Assembly (NCBI GenBank): GCA_027068075.1
Contig: JAMOUJ010000009.1
Coordinates: forward strand, 23,479 to 87,478
DNA length: 64,000 nt
Source: Candidatus Aminicenantota bacterium
GTDB lineage: Bacteria; Acidobacteriota; Aminicenantia; S016-38
Direction of reading: 5' to 3'
In this document: piece by piece, positions 45,974-54,674 of the stretch
Layout of the letters: every line of letters starts with the position of its first letter
Numbering within the stretch: position 1 is the first letter of the stretch
The notes under the pieces: model-generated
Told to the model about the DNA's origin: nothing
Database searches by the model: none
What the model saw: only the letters and a program-made list of their open reading frames with translations
Program-made: the position numbers and the translations under genes

Positions 45974-47175
45974 GAGATCAACTGTGAGATGGTGGGTCTG
46001 GCTCCGCTATGGAGCATTCCCACCCGGAATATCCTGGCAGAAATCCAGACGGAAACCACCGAGGCCAGAAAAACCAGAAGGAGGGATATCCCTATCTCCA
46101 CCGCCGAGGGGGAGGATATTATGGCCCTCATCATCATGAAGAAGGGGGCGGTGTACGGGAAGTAGGACAGGGCCACCTTTATCCAGTTGTCCGGAGTCAT
46201 GAAGAGGATGAAACTCAGGGCAAAGGGCAGGGAGATCATCATCATTATGGGCCCCAGAAGATGCTGGGCCTCCTCCTCGCTCTCCACTATGGAACCCACG
46301 GTGAGAAATATGGTGGAGTAAAGGAAAAACCCGGCGAAGAAGAAAAGAAGAAATATCACGAACTTGCTCATAAACCCCGGAAGGCGGAACTGAGGCAGGT
46401 AGGTGGAGGCGTAAAAATACCCTGCCAGGCCCAGGAAAAGCCAGAAAAGGAGTTGAAGGATGCCGGCCAGTCCAACCCCCAGGAGTTTTCCAGCAAAGAC
46501 CTCCATGGGCCGGGCGGAGGAATAGAGAATTTCCACCACCCTGAACCTTTTATCCTCCAGAACTCTCCTAAGCAGAATCTGACCATAACCTATGAGACCC
46601 ATGAAAAGCAATAGGGAAAAGATCATGTAAAGGGTAAAGGAGGACTCCATGGTCTCCTTCTTCACCTTTCCCTTCTCTACTTTGAGGGTTTCTATTTTCA
46701 CCCCGGCAAGAATTTCCTTTAGCACCTCCTCCTTCAGGCCGATTTTTCTCAACTGGTCCCTCTGAATAATTTTGTTGAGCCTTTCCTTTATCACCGACAG
46801 AAATGTAACATCCCCCACATTCCTCATGTACAGGGTGGCTTTCCTTGAAGAAAAAATGTCTTCAGGAACCTTGAGAACCGCATCCAGTTCCTTTTTCCGG
46901 AGGAGGGAAAAACCCTCCTCAAGGGAAGACAGCCTGCGCACCTTCAGCGGGATCTCAAATTTTTCCCCCTTTCCTACCCGTTCAATTTCCTCCACAATCC
47001 GTCCGGTGGGGTCTATTATCCCCAGGGTCCTTTCCCTGTTGGCGAATTTCCCCAGCAACGCCGGAAAACTGGCGTAGAGGATCACGAAGAGGGGGGTCAG
47101 AAGGGTGGAGATGATAAACCATTTCTTCCTGACGACCCGCTTTAGTTCAAACTTGGTTATTATCCAGGTTTTCAC
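45955..47175 (-). CDS. ABC-2 type (NatB-like) exporter permease
   Basis: 406 residues. One N-terminal helix, a large extracytoplasmic domain (about 40-190), then five helices (from about 195) with the ABC-2 pattern (LRRVLEDKRFRVVEIL). Partners the ATPase encoded just upstream (29-base overlap). Substrate unknown; sodium, drug or peptide export are all possible. Confidence 0.87.
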   Translation of the reverse strand: MKTWIITKFELKRVVRKKWFIISTLLTPLFVILYASFPALLGKFANRERTLGIIDPTGRIVEEIERVGKGEKFEIPLKVRRLSSLEEGFSLLRKKELDAVLKVPEDIFSSRKATLYMRNVGDVTFLSVIKERLNKIIQRDQLRKIGLKEEVLKEILAGVKIETLKVEKGKVKKETMESSFTLYMIFSLLLFMGLIGYGQILLRRVLEDKRFRVVEILYSSARPMEVFAGKLLGVGLAGILQLLFWLFLGLAGYFYASTYLPQFRLPGFMSKFVIFLLFFFAGFFLYSTIFLTVGSIVESEEEAQHLLGPIMMMISLPFALSFILFMTPDNWIKVALSYFPYTAPFFMMMRAIISSPSAVEIGISLLLVFLASVVSVWISARIFRVGMLHSGARPTISQLISWVKEG

Positions 47176-48058
47176 CTTCCCCTCCTACCAGAGTTATGTA
47201 AATCTGACTAAGCGACGGTTCGGTCCTTTCTATCTTGTGGATTTTCACCCGATCCACCAGGTACTTGATCACCTGATTTACATCCAGGTCCGTTTCTATC
47301 TCGGCAAACCTTTCGTAAAGCCTCAGGGAGGAATGGGGAACTTCCTTTATAACATCTCCCTCCCCCTCAAACTCTACCTTGATGGTGCGCTTCCCGTATC
47401 GGGCCTTTATCTCTGAGAGTTTTCCGTCCACCACCTTCCTTCCCCTGGAAATAAGTGCCACATAATCGCACATTTTTTCCGCCTGTTCTAAAATGTGGGT
47501 GGAGAAGATAACGGTCTTTCCCCGGGCCCTTTCCTCCATAACCCTCTTTCGCAGGAGTTCGGAATTTATGGGATCAAGTCCGGAAAAGGGCTCGTCCAGA
47601 ATGAGCAATTCCGGATCGTGAAGAAGGACCGAGATGAACTGAAGTTTCTGTTGCATCCCCTTGGAGAGTTCCTCTATTTTTGAACCGGCCCGGTCCTTTA
47701 AACCGAACTCCTCCAGCAGGGAAAGGGCCCTGGTTCTGGCCTCCGCGGAAGAAAGGCCCTTCAATTCGCCCAGGTAGATTAAAACTTCCAGGACCTTCTC
47801 CTTGGGATAAAGCCCCCTTTCCTCGGGAAGGTATCCCACCCGGGAAAGGGTTTCCACATTCACGGGTTCCCCCATGAGTTTCACCTCCCCGGCGTCGGGC
47901 TTCAATATGCCCAGGAGAATTCTCAGGGTGGTGGTTTTCCCGGCTCCGTTGGGACCCAGAAGACCGTAGACCACGCCGGGGGGAACATCCAGAGAGAGGG
48001 AATCCACGGCCACTATGTCCCCGAAGCGCCTCGTTATCCCTTCCAGGTGAACGATCAT
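47147..48058 (-). CDS. ABC exporter ATPase (NatA-like)
   Basis: 303 residues with Walker A GPNGAGKTTTL near 36, signature LSKGMQQKL near 135, Walker B LLILDEPFSGLD and the H loop. C-terminal extension of the NatA/CcmA type. No Shine-Dalgarno. The predicted +1 falls on its ATG. Confidence 0.92.
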   Translation of the reverse strand: MIVHLEGITRRFGDIVAVDSLSLDVPPGVVYGLLGPNGAGKTTTLRILLGILKPDAGEVKLMGEPVNVETLSRVGYLPEERGLYPKEKVLEVLIYLGELKGLSSAEARTRALSLLEEFGLKDRAGSKIEELSKGMQQKLQFISVLLHDPELLILDEPFSGLDPINSELLRKRVMEERARGKTVIFSTHILEQAEKMCDYVALISRGRKVVDGKLSEIKARYGKRTIKVEFEGEGDVIKEVPHSSLRLYERFAEIETDLDVNQVIKYLVDRVKIHKIERTEPSLSQIYITLVGGEGENLDNNQV

Positions 48059-48064
48059 GGAAGG

Positions 48065-48093
48065 ATTTTAACATTTTTTCCATACTCCCACAA
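48065..48093 (-). promoter_or_regulatory. Promoter of the ABC-purF-fabD-der operon, leaderless geometry
   Basis: Minus strand: TTGTGG (48093-48088), 17-base spacer, TAAAAT (48070-48065). Expected +1 is 48058, the A of the ATG. Same hexamer pair style as at 54640-54668. Confidence 0.55.
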
Positions 48094-48104
48094 TGAACAA
48101 AGGC

Positions 48105-48133
48105 TTGACAAAAATTTCTCATGCTCTTATAAC
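48105..48133 (+). promoter_or_regulatory. Consensus promoter of the octaheme cytochrome operon
   Basis: TTGACA (48105-48110), 17-base spacer, TATAAC (48128-48133). Expected +1 near 48140 leaves a leader of about 13 bases that consists mainly of the Shine-Dalgarno AGGAGGT before the ATG at 48153. Confidence 0.75.
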
Positions 48134-48152
48134 TTCCCTTAGGAGGTATTCC

Positions 48153-50357
48153 ATGAGAAGGAATCTTGCGATTTTCTCCGTTCTGGTTTTTTCTTTCGCA
48201 GTTTTTCTGGTCCGGGCAGAGGGAGAAAAATCCCCTCCCAAGAAACTGACCCCCGTAACCTCCCGGGACTACTCATCCGTGCCCACCATGCATCCCCTGA
48301 TAAAACTCCTGGACGAAGACGGCCGTCCCGTGCTCAAAACGGGAAAGCCCATAAGCACCAGAAAAACCTGCGGCCAATGCCACGACTACGACTTCATAAC
48401 CACCGCTTACCACTTTCAGCAGGGGGCCAACGAGTGGAGCGTTGAATGGGGTTATAAAAACAAGGAGACGGGGTCCATCTCCCCCGGTATGTTCGGACGC
48501 CAATACGATTATCCTTACTACCACATGACCCCTCCCCAATGGAAAAAATACGGTTTTCTCTTTGAATACGGAAGGCCCAACTGGGCCCTCCAGTGCGGAA
48601 TTTGTCACCTGGGGAGCGGTCCCACCGAGTTCAGTTTCTACGGCAAGAGGCTGGATACTATTCCCGAGGACCAGGTCAAGGAATTGGACCCGGATTTTTA
48701 CTACTGGGACAGGAAAGAAAATGTTTTTAGGAAGTGGAACTGGAAGCGCTCCGGGGTGAGGGAAGCCAACTGCCTGGTGTGCCACACGCCCAACTACAGT
48801 AAGGGCATTCAGGACCAGAGAACCACCGGCCACGGTATGTTCAAAACCCCACATTTCTCCTCCTCCACCTCCGCGGGGCTTCTCACCACCGACATAGTGA
48901 AGAAGGTTACCGAAGATGGCAGGGTGGTTTACAACCCCCGGGCCTTTTATTCCGACGGCACCCTGAGACCGGGCCATCTGATAATCTCCGGCAGTTTTGC
49001 CAGAAAGGACGCATGCCTTCAGTGCCACGCAGCCCCGGTGAGAAACGGCCATGTGGACCCGTGGTATAACTACCCCGTGGTAAGAACCGTAAACCGGGGG
49101 GTCCTCCGCAAGGGCTTCGTGTGGTCAGGCAAGAACATCTCCGAAACACAGGACAACATAGAGGGCAAGGAAAAACTCAACTTCCCCTGGGATGTCCACG
49201 CCAGGGCAGGGCTAACATGCTTGGATTGCCATGTCATGGGAAACTCCCCCGGAAGAAAGAAGGAGGGAAAAACCTGGAGTTCCACCTCCTTTACCGAATA
49301 CCTAAAAAAGCCCGACCACAACTTCGGAAAAGGTCATCCCCTCACATGGAGGGTCAGAACGGATCTGGACTTCACGGTGAAGAGGTGCAGCGCCTGCCAC
49401 GACGCCCGGGCCAAGGGCCACGACTGGCTCCCTGAAAAGGAACTTCACCTGAAGAAGGTATCCTGCGAAACCTGCCACATGCCTAAAAACCACTACTGGA
49501 TGCTCAACTCCTTTAACTTCGCCCTTCCCCACACCGCCCCCTTCTCCAAGGGAGTGAAGGCCGAGGGGGCCTGCGGAGACGCCCCCCAGAGGTTCACCGT
49601 CCTGGGGGTGAAAGGAAACGCCATAGAGGACCCCAACGCCAAGATAGTGGGTTTCTATCCCCTTTACATACCCAGAAACCTGGAGAAAAACGGGGACGAG
49701 AAAATAGTGCCCTACGCCATAACCTTTTCCCTCCACTGGGTGGACGATGCCACCGGGGGAAGGGTTTACTTCTCCCAGATTTTAAACGCCTTCTTCGTGA
49801 GGAAGGAGGGGGTCTGGCTCCCCAAGGAGGAGGTTCTTAAGGTATTTGACGCCAACAAAGACGGAAAGATTGACGACGAAGAAGCCCTCTTTGACACCCC
49901 GGAAAAGGTTGCCCTGGGGCAGAAACTCCTGAAGGCCCAGGGGGTAAAGGATCCCCAACTGGAGATAGTGGCCATCCCCAATACTCTGGCCCACAACATA
50001 GCCCCCAAGGAACAGGCCATAAAGAGTTGCGACGCCTGCCACAGCAACGACTCCAGGATATTCAACCGGGGGAAATATTCCAGGGTGATCTTTGACAGGC
50101 CCGTGTTGTTCAAGAGGTCCTACATTTACAATGTGGACTACCGGGGCATTGAGATAGCCAGGGTGGAAAACGGGAAAACCGTCTGGTCCAACGAACAACT
50201 CCTCAAGGACTTCCACCTGGTGGGGGCCATGGGACCGGAAGCCGAAGCCTCCCACATCCTCAAGGCCGTGGAGGTCCTGGGCCTGGTGGTGGTGGTTTTT
50301 ACCCTGATGGGGGTTTTATTCCACATCGTGGGTAGAATCATAGTTCCCAAGAAATAG
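48153..50357 (+). CDS. Octaheme c-type cytochrome with EF-hand and C-terminal membrane anchor
   Basis: About 734 residues, exported (signal MRRNLAIFSVLVFSFAVFLVRA). Eight CxxCH heme sites start near residues 72, 148, 207, 288, 356, 412, 438 and 626. All end in His, so the CxxCK site of octaheme nitrite/tetrathionate reductases is absent. An EF-hand calcium loop (DANKDGKIDDEE) lies near 566-577, between hemes 7 and 8. One transmembrane helix follows near 705-727. Predicted periplasmic electron-transfer partner of the cytochrome b just downstream. Terminal substrate unknown. The frame is open to 48093 but the ATG at 48153 has the ribosome site and signal peptide. Confidence 0.88.
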   Translation: MRRNLAIFSVLVFSFAVFLVRAEGEKSPPKKLTPVTSRDYSSVPTMHPLIKLLDEDGRPVLKTGKPISTRKTCGQCHDYDFITTAYHFQQGANEWSVEWGYKNKETGSISPGMFGRQYDYPYYHMTPPQWKKYGFLFEYGRPNWALQCGICHLGSGPTEFSFYGKRLDTIPEDQVKELDPDFYYWDRKENVFRKWNWKRSGVREANCLVCHTPNYSKGIQDQRTTGHGMFKTPHFSSSTSAGLLTTDIVKKVTEDGRVVYNPRAFYSDGTLRPGHLIISGSFARKDACLQCHAAPVRNGHVDPWYNYPVVRTVNRGVLRKGFVWSGKNISETQDNIEGKEKLNFPWDVHARAGLTCLDCHVMGNSPGRKKEGKTWSSTSFTEYLKKPDHNFGKGHPLTWRVRTDLDFTVKRCSACHDARAKGHDWLPEKELHLKKVSCETCHMPKNHYWMLNSFNFALPHTAPFSKGVKAEGACGDAPQRFTVLGVKGNAIEDPNAKIVGFYPLYIPRNLEKNGDEKIVPYAITFSLHWVDDATGGRVYFSQILNAFFVRKEGVWLPKEEVLKVFDANKDGKIDDEEALFDTPEKVALGQKLLKAQGVKDPQLEIVAIPNTLAHNIAPKEQAIKSCDACHSNDSRIFNRGKYSRVIFDRPVLFKRSYIYNVDYRGIEIARVENGKTVWSNEQLLKDFHLVGAMGPEAEASHILKAVEVLGLVVVVFTLMGVLFHIVGRIIVPKK

Positions 50358-50366
50358 GAGGCAAAG

Positions 50367-50972
50367 ATGGAAAAAATCTATGTTTACCCTGCATCGGATA
50401 GAATATGGCACTGGATTCACGCCCTTTCCATCGCCATGCTTATAATTACCGGAATTCCTCTGCATTTCTCCTCCCTGAGGTTCATGTCTTTGCCTGCGGC
50501 GGTGAAACTTCACACCTTCTTCGGCCTGGTGGTGAGTTTTGACTTCATCCTCTATCTCCTGAACATGTTTTTCTACGGAAGCATAAAGAACTACCTCCCC
50601 CGAAAATCCGACGGCAAAGAGGCCATCCTCATGGCCAAGTACTACCTCTGGGGAATATTCCGGGGCGAGGAGGAACCCTTCCATCCCCGTCCGGGCCACC
50701 GGTTGAACGCCCTCCAGAAACCCGCCTACCTGGTGGTCATGATGATTCTGGTTCCCATCCAGATAGCCACGGGAATTCTCATCTGGAAGGCATCCGGGGC
50801 AGAGGCCCTGTTAAATTCCCTGGGAGGGCTTAAGACGATCTCCACCCTTCACCTTCTCAACGCCTACCTTCTGGCGGCCTTTCTCATATCCCACATCTAT
50901 CTTGCCACCACAGGCAAAACCCCGAGTTACTTCTTCCGGGTGATGATTACCGGATACGCCGACGAAGATTAA
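50367..50972 (+). CDS. Cytochrome b561-like membrane subunit
   Basis: 201 residues with about four to five helices. His ligand candidates are in RIWHWIHAL (near 15-19), VKLHTFFG, STLHLLN and ISHIYLA. Resembles HyaC/cytochrome b561 quinone-reactive subunits. Nine bases after the octaheme gene with a GGAGG site, so it likely passes electrons between the quinone pool and the octaheme protein. Confidence 0.85.
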   Translation: MEKIYVYPASDRIWHWIHALSIAMLIITGIPLHFSSLRFMSLPAAVKLHTFFGLVVSFDFILYLLNMFFYGSIKNYLPRKSDGKEAILMAKYYLWGIFRGEEEPFHPRPGHRLNALQKPAYLVVMMILVPIQIATGILIWKASGAEALLNSLGGLKTISTLHLLNAYLLAAFLISHIYLATTGKTPSYFFRVMITGYADED

Positions 50973-50980
50973 AAGGGTTT

Positions 50981-51007
50981 TTGACATAGGAAGCGCTGCG
51001 GTATTAT
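50981..51007 (+). promoter_or_regulatory. Possible promoter of the M24 peptidase gene
   Basis: TTGACA at 50981-50986 and TATTAT at 51002-51007, but the spacer is only 15 bases. Expected +1 near 51014 would make the ATG at 51027 (not 51009) the start. Confidence 0.35.
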
Positions 51008-51026
51008 CATGCCCCAGGAGGCAGAA

Positions 51027-52415
51027 ATGTTTGAACGGGAAGTTTACTTAAAAAGAAGGGAAGGTTTGAGAGAAATTCTGGAGGGAGGCATAGCCCTCTT
51101 CCTGGGCAACGACGAGAGCCCCATGAACTACCCCGCCAATCCCTACCGATTCCGCCAGGACAGCAATTTTCTTTACTTCTTCGGTCTGGACGAGCCCGGA
51201 CTGGCGGCGGTGATGGACCTGGAAGAGGAGGGAATGGATGTCATCTTCGGCAACGATCCGGATGTGGAGGATGTAATATGGATGGGTCCCCGGGAACCTC
51301 TCCAGGCCAGGGCAGAAAGGGTGGGGGTATCCCGGACCATGCCCTACCAGAAACTGGAGGACTACCTGAAGGGGGAATTGAGCCGGGGAAGAACGGTGCA
51401 CTTCCTTCCCCCATACCGGGGGGAACACCTCCTTAAACTGGCCCGGTTCCTGGGGATAAGGCCCGAGGCGGTGAAACACTGGGTCTCCTCCGAACTTATA
51501 AAGGCAGTGGTGGAACTCCGCTCCTTCAAGGGCCCCGAAGAAATCCAGCAGATGGACATGGCCGCCACCATGACGGCGGAGATGCACCTTCGGGCCATGA
51601 AAAACGCAAGGCCGGGAATGTACGAAAGGGAACTGGCCGGTGAAATAGAGGGTCTGGCCATATCCCTGGGCGGTTACATTTCCTTTCCGGTGATTCTCAC
51701 CGTCCACGGGGAAATACTCCACAACCATTACCACGGCAACATGCTCCGGGAGGGCCAACTCCTTCTGGTGGATGCCGGCGCAGAAAGTCCCCTCCACTAC
51801 GCCGGGGACATGACCAGGACCTTTCCGGTTTCAGCAAGGTTCACCACAAAACAGAGGGAAATATACGAAGTAGTCCTGGCCGCCCAGAAAAAAGCCCTGG
51901 AAAACATTGAACCCGGAGTTTACTACCGGGATGTTCACCTTTTGGCCGCTAAAACCATGGCAGAGGGACTTAAGGCCCTGGGCCTTATGAAGGGGGATGT
52001 GGAGGAGGCGGTGGCCGCCGGAGCCCACGCCCTGTTTTTCCCCCACGGTCTCGGCCACATGATAGGACTTGATGTTCACGACATGGAGGGCCTGGGCGAG
52101 GACTATGTGGGATACGACGAAACCGTAAAGAGGAGCGACCAGTTCGGATTGGCCTACCTTCGCCTGGCCAAAAAACTTCAGGAAGGTTTCACCCTCACCG
52201 TGGAACCGGGAATTTACTTTATCCCAGCCCTCATAGAAAAGTGGAGGTCCGAGGGAAAGCACAGGGAGTTCATAAACTACGATAAACTGGAGGAATATTT
52301 AGACTTCGGCGGGATAAGGATAGAAGACAGCGTGGTGGTTACCGAAGACGGGTGCCGCATCCTGGGAAAACCGGTTCCCAAGGAGCCCGAGGAGGTGGAA
52401 GCCCTCAGGGGTTAA
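51027..52415 (+). CDS. pepP: Xaa-Pro aminopeptidase (M24B)
   Basis: About 462 residues. The N-terminal creatinase-like domain (1-170) is followed by the pita-bread metalloprotease domain. Metal ligands: DAGAES and GDMTRTFP (two Asp), HGLGHMIGLDVHD (His), TVEPGIYF (Glu), and IRIEDSVVV (Glu). Removes N-terminal residues before proline. The ATG at 51027 has GGAGGCAG upstream. Confidence 0.92.
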   Translation: MFEREVYLKRREGLREILEGGIALFLGNDESPMNYPANPYRFRQDSNFLYFFGLDEPGLAAVMDLEEEGMDVIFGNDPDVEDVIWMGPREPLQARAERVGVSRTMPYQKLEDYLKGELSRGRTVHFLPPYRGEHLLKLARFLGIRPEAVKHWVSSELIKAVVELRSFKGPEEIQQMDMAATMTAEMHLRAMKNARPGMYERELAGEIEGLAISLGGYISFPVILTVHGEILHNHYHGNMLREGQLLLVDAGAESPLHYAGDMTRTFPVSARFTTKQREIYEVVLAAQKKALENIEPGVYYRDVHLLAAKTMAEGLKALGLMKGDVEEAVAAGAHALFFPHGLGHMIGLDVHDMEGLGEDYVGYDETVKRSDQFGLAYLRLAKKLQEGFTLTVEPGIYFIPALIEKWRSEGKHREFINYDKLEEYLDFGGIRIEDSVVVTEDGCRILGKPVPKEPEEVEALRG

Positions 52416-52434
52416 ACCCTGAAGAGATTTTTTC
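52404..52434 (+). terminator. Rho-independent terminator of pepP
   Basis: TCAGGG pairs with CCCTGA around GTTAAA, spanning the stop codon, followed by AGAGATTTTTT. The stem is short (six pairs) but the T run is good. Confidence 0.6.
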
Positions 52435-52661
52435 TGATAGGCAAAAACCCAGGCTCACCCTCCGCCTTTCCAGAGGGCCTCAGGGAAGTGAAAAGATTTA
52501 ATCGGGAACCCTGAAGATGGTCTGGGGAAGAGGAAGTTATAGACAGCCTGGGAAATGGGATGTGTCCTCTAACTTATAAATCAGGGGCATCAGTCAATCC
52601 ACGGGGAAGCATGCCCCCTATTGAAGACGGTGGCATGCAGGTCTTCCGCCGGGAGGTTGTC
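52435..52661. other. Intergenic region with two hairpins, no gene
   Basis: No supported coding frame. On the plus strand GGGGCAT pairs with ATGCCCC across about 20 bases (near 52585-52618), and GAAGAC pairs with GTCTTC across 12 bases (near 52624-52648). They could be terminators for the minus-strand sulfatase or part of a small structured RNA. No known RNA family was recognised. Confidence 0.3.
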
Positions 52662-54488
52662 TTAGTTGTAACCCAGGGTTTTGAGTTTCCTGTAAATTTC
52701 CCGGGGAAGACGCCGTCGTTTTTCCCCGGCGGGGAATCTCTCCCGGGAGATTTTTCTAACGAGACGAATCAATCCGGGCTCCTTTATCCGGCGGAGGAGA
52801 TTGAAGGTCTCCCCCGGGTCCCTCTTCCAATCGTAAACCTCCACAAGCCCCCGATATGCAGGAGAGGACATGGGGATTCCCTCCTGGAGGCGGTCCACCC
52901 TCTGGTTCCTTATGATTTTGTATTCCCCGAATATGTAAGCAATTTTTCCTCCTACCCCCTTTCTTATGCCCTCCGGCGCCAGATAAGCCCTCAGCAACCT
53001 GCGGCCCTTTTCCTTGCTCAGAAGGTCCACACCGTCCAGCCCCTCAGGAAGGGAAATCCCGTAATACCGGAAAATCGTGGGCATGATGTCCACGATGGAA
53101 ACATTCCTCTCCACCACCATACCCCTGGTCTGGCCCGGGAGTTTCACTATGAGGGGAACCCTCAATAATTCGTTGTAAAGGGTGTGGCCGTGGGTCCATC
53201 CCCCGTGTTCGGCGAATTCCTCCCCGTGGTCCGAAAAGAGGATTATGGTGGAATTCCGGTAAAACCCCCTTTTCTTTAAAAATTCAACGAACTCACCGAA
53301 GCGGCGGTCAAAGGTGTAAACCCCGGCATCGTAAAGGGCCCTGAAAACCCTGGCCCTCCTCTCCGGAGAGAGTCCGCCTGAAAAGTCCCCCCGGCCCTGG
53401 ATGTTCAGATATCGCAGGGCAAAAATTCCGTCCCTTTCCCCTATTCTGCGGTAGTACTCCTCTGCCAGGGTCCTCTCCGGAAGATAGGGAAGGTGAAGTT
53501 GATAGGTGTGGAGAAACAGGAAACTGCGTTCCGGCAGGAGGTCCAGCACCTCCTCCACCTTTTCAAAGAGGTCCCGGGCCGCATCGGGAAGATTGGGGTC
53601 GTCGGAGGACTCCTCAAAATAATCAAACCCTCCGTAGAAGTTCTGCTGGCTGGAAACGAAAAAATCCCCGGTAAAGGCCGCCGTGTAAAACCTGCCCTGA
53701 AGGTTCGGAGTCAGGAGTTGTGAAGTTTCTATCGCCGAAGAACTGAAATTCACCCCGTGTTTTTTGGGATAAAGGCCGGTGAAAACCGATGTGAAGGCCG
53801 GCAGGGTCCAGGAACTTACGGAAAAGGCGTTTTCAAAAACCACGGCCTGGCGGGCAAAGCGGTCAATGTGAGGGCTGGCCCTGCTGGAGGGGTTGTACAT
53901 TCCCAGGGAATCCCGCCGCAGGGTATCCACCCCTATGAGGAAAACAAATCCCCTCCTTCCGGGCCTTGAAAACACCGGCCGCCCCACCAGGGCAAAGGCC
54001 CCGCCGGCCTTTCTCACCACCACCGAATCCCCCTTCCTAAGAGGTAAAACCTCAGAAAAGAAACCCACCCGGTTGTGGTCCTCCAGGTTCCGGCGGAGGA
54101 CCTCCTTGCCGGCCCTCAAAATCCAGAGGGAAAGGCTGGCCCTGCCCCCCTTGAACTCCGGCTGAAAATAATTGAAACTTACCCGGCAGGCTCCCTGGCA
54201 GAACCGGTTTTCAAACCTAACCTCCTTCCCCTGGGCAGGGATCAAAACCCCCGAAAAGGTGAAGCGGTGGCTCCCTGATTTCACGCTCACCACCCCATTG
54301 TCGGCCCTTATCTTGAAGTGGATGTTTACCCCATCGCGAAGGACCGTGTATTTTAAACGGTTCTTTCCCGCCGCTGCAGGGACCGGAGGGCGGAAAATTC
54401 TCGGACCCGGACTTAAAACCCTACGGAGAAGCACCACCCCTGCAACCGCCAGAAGAACGATGACCGCACCCAGAAAAGCCTTTCTCAA
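52662..54488 (-). CDS. Sulfatase-fold membrane protein with Thr at the nucleophile position
   Basis: About 608 residues. It has an N-terminal transmembrane helix, a beta-rich extracytoplasmic domain, then an alkaline-phosphatase/sulfatase domain (GVDTLRRDSL for metal site 1, FSDHGEEFAEHGGWTHG for later ligands). Where sulfatases have C/S-x-P-x-R (formylglycine) this protein has SSWTLPAFTS, so the nucleophile is probably Thr228. That fits phosphotransferase or phosphohydrolase-type members rather than classical sulfatases. TTG start at 54488 with GGAGG five bases upstream; the frame extends to 54545. A charge-rich C-terminus ends in RLPREIYRKL. Confidence 0.75.
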   Translation of the reverse strand: MRKAFLGAVIVLLAVAGVVLLRRVLSPGPRIFRPPVPAAAGKNRLKYTVLRDGVNIHFKIRADNGVVSVKSGSHRFTFSGVLIPAQGKEVRFENRFCQGACRVSFNYFQPEFKGGRASLSLWILRAGKEVLRRNLEDHNRVGFFSEVLPLRKGDSVVVRKAGGAFALVGRPVFSRPGRRGFVFLIGVDTLRRDSLGMYNPSSRASPHIDRFARQAVVFENAFSVSSWTLPAFTSVFTGLYPKKHGVNFSSSAIETSQLLTPNLQGRFYTAAFTGDFFVSSQQNFYGGFDYFEESSDDPNLPDAARDLFEKVEEVLDLLPERSFLFLHTYQLHLPYLPERTLAEEYYRRIGERDGIFALRYLNIQGRGDFSGGLSPERRARVFRALYDAGVYTFDRRFGEFVEFLKKRGFYRNSTIILFSDHGEEFAEHGGWTHGHTLYNELLRVPLIVKLPGQTRGMVVERNVSIVDIMPTIFRYYGISLPEGLDGVDLLSKEKGRRLLRAYLAPEGIRKGVGGKIAYIFGEYKIIRNQRVDRLQEGIPMSSPAYRGLVEVYDWKRDPGETFNLLRRIKEPGLIRLVRKISRERFPAGEKRRRLPREIYRKLKTLGYN

Positions 54489-54639
54489 AATACCCTCCGC
54501 CTTTCGTCTCCCCAGGAGTATAAACCATCCCCGGCTCAAGGTCAAAGGAAACCCGGGCCCGGGATTAAAAATAAAACATTCTTACAAAGCCCCAAAAATC
54601 CCCTGCCCTATGCCTCCGAGATGGCACCCTGAGATTTTA

Positions 54640-54668
54640 TTGTGGGCGACGAGAAAACACCTTATAAT
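54640..54668 (+). promoter_or_regulatory. Promoter of the 54675 gene, leaderless geometry
   Basis: TTGTGG (54640-54645), 17-base spacer, TATAAT (54663-54668). Expected +1 is 54675, the A of the ATG. Confidence 0.6.
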
Positions 54669-54674
54669 GGACTA

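Noticed and set aside
48153..50357. Octaheme tetrathionate or nitrite reductase assignment
   Set aside because: No CxxCK heme site is present; only heme count and partner gene resemble them.
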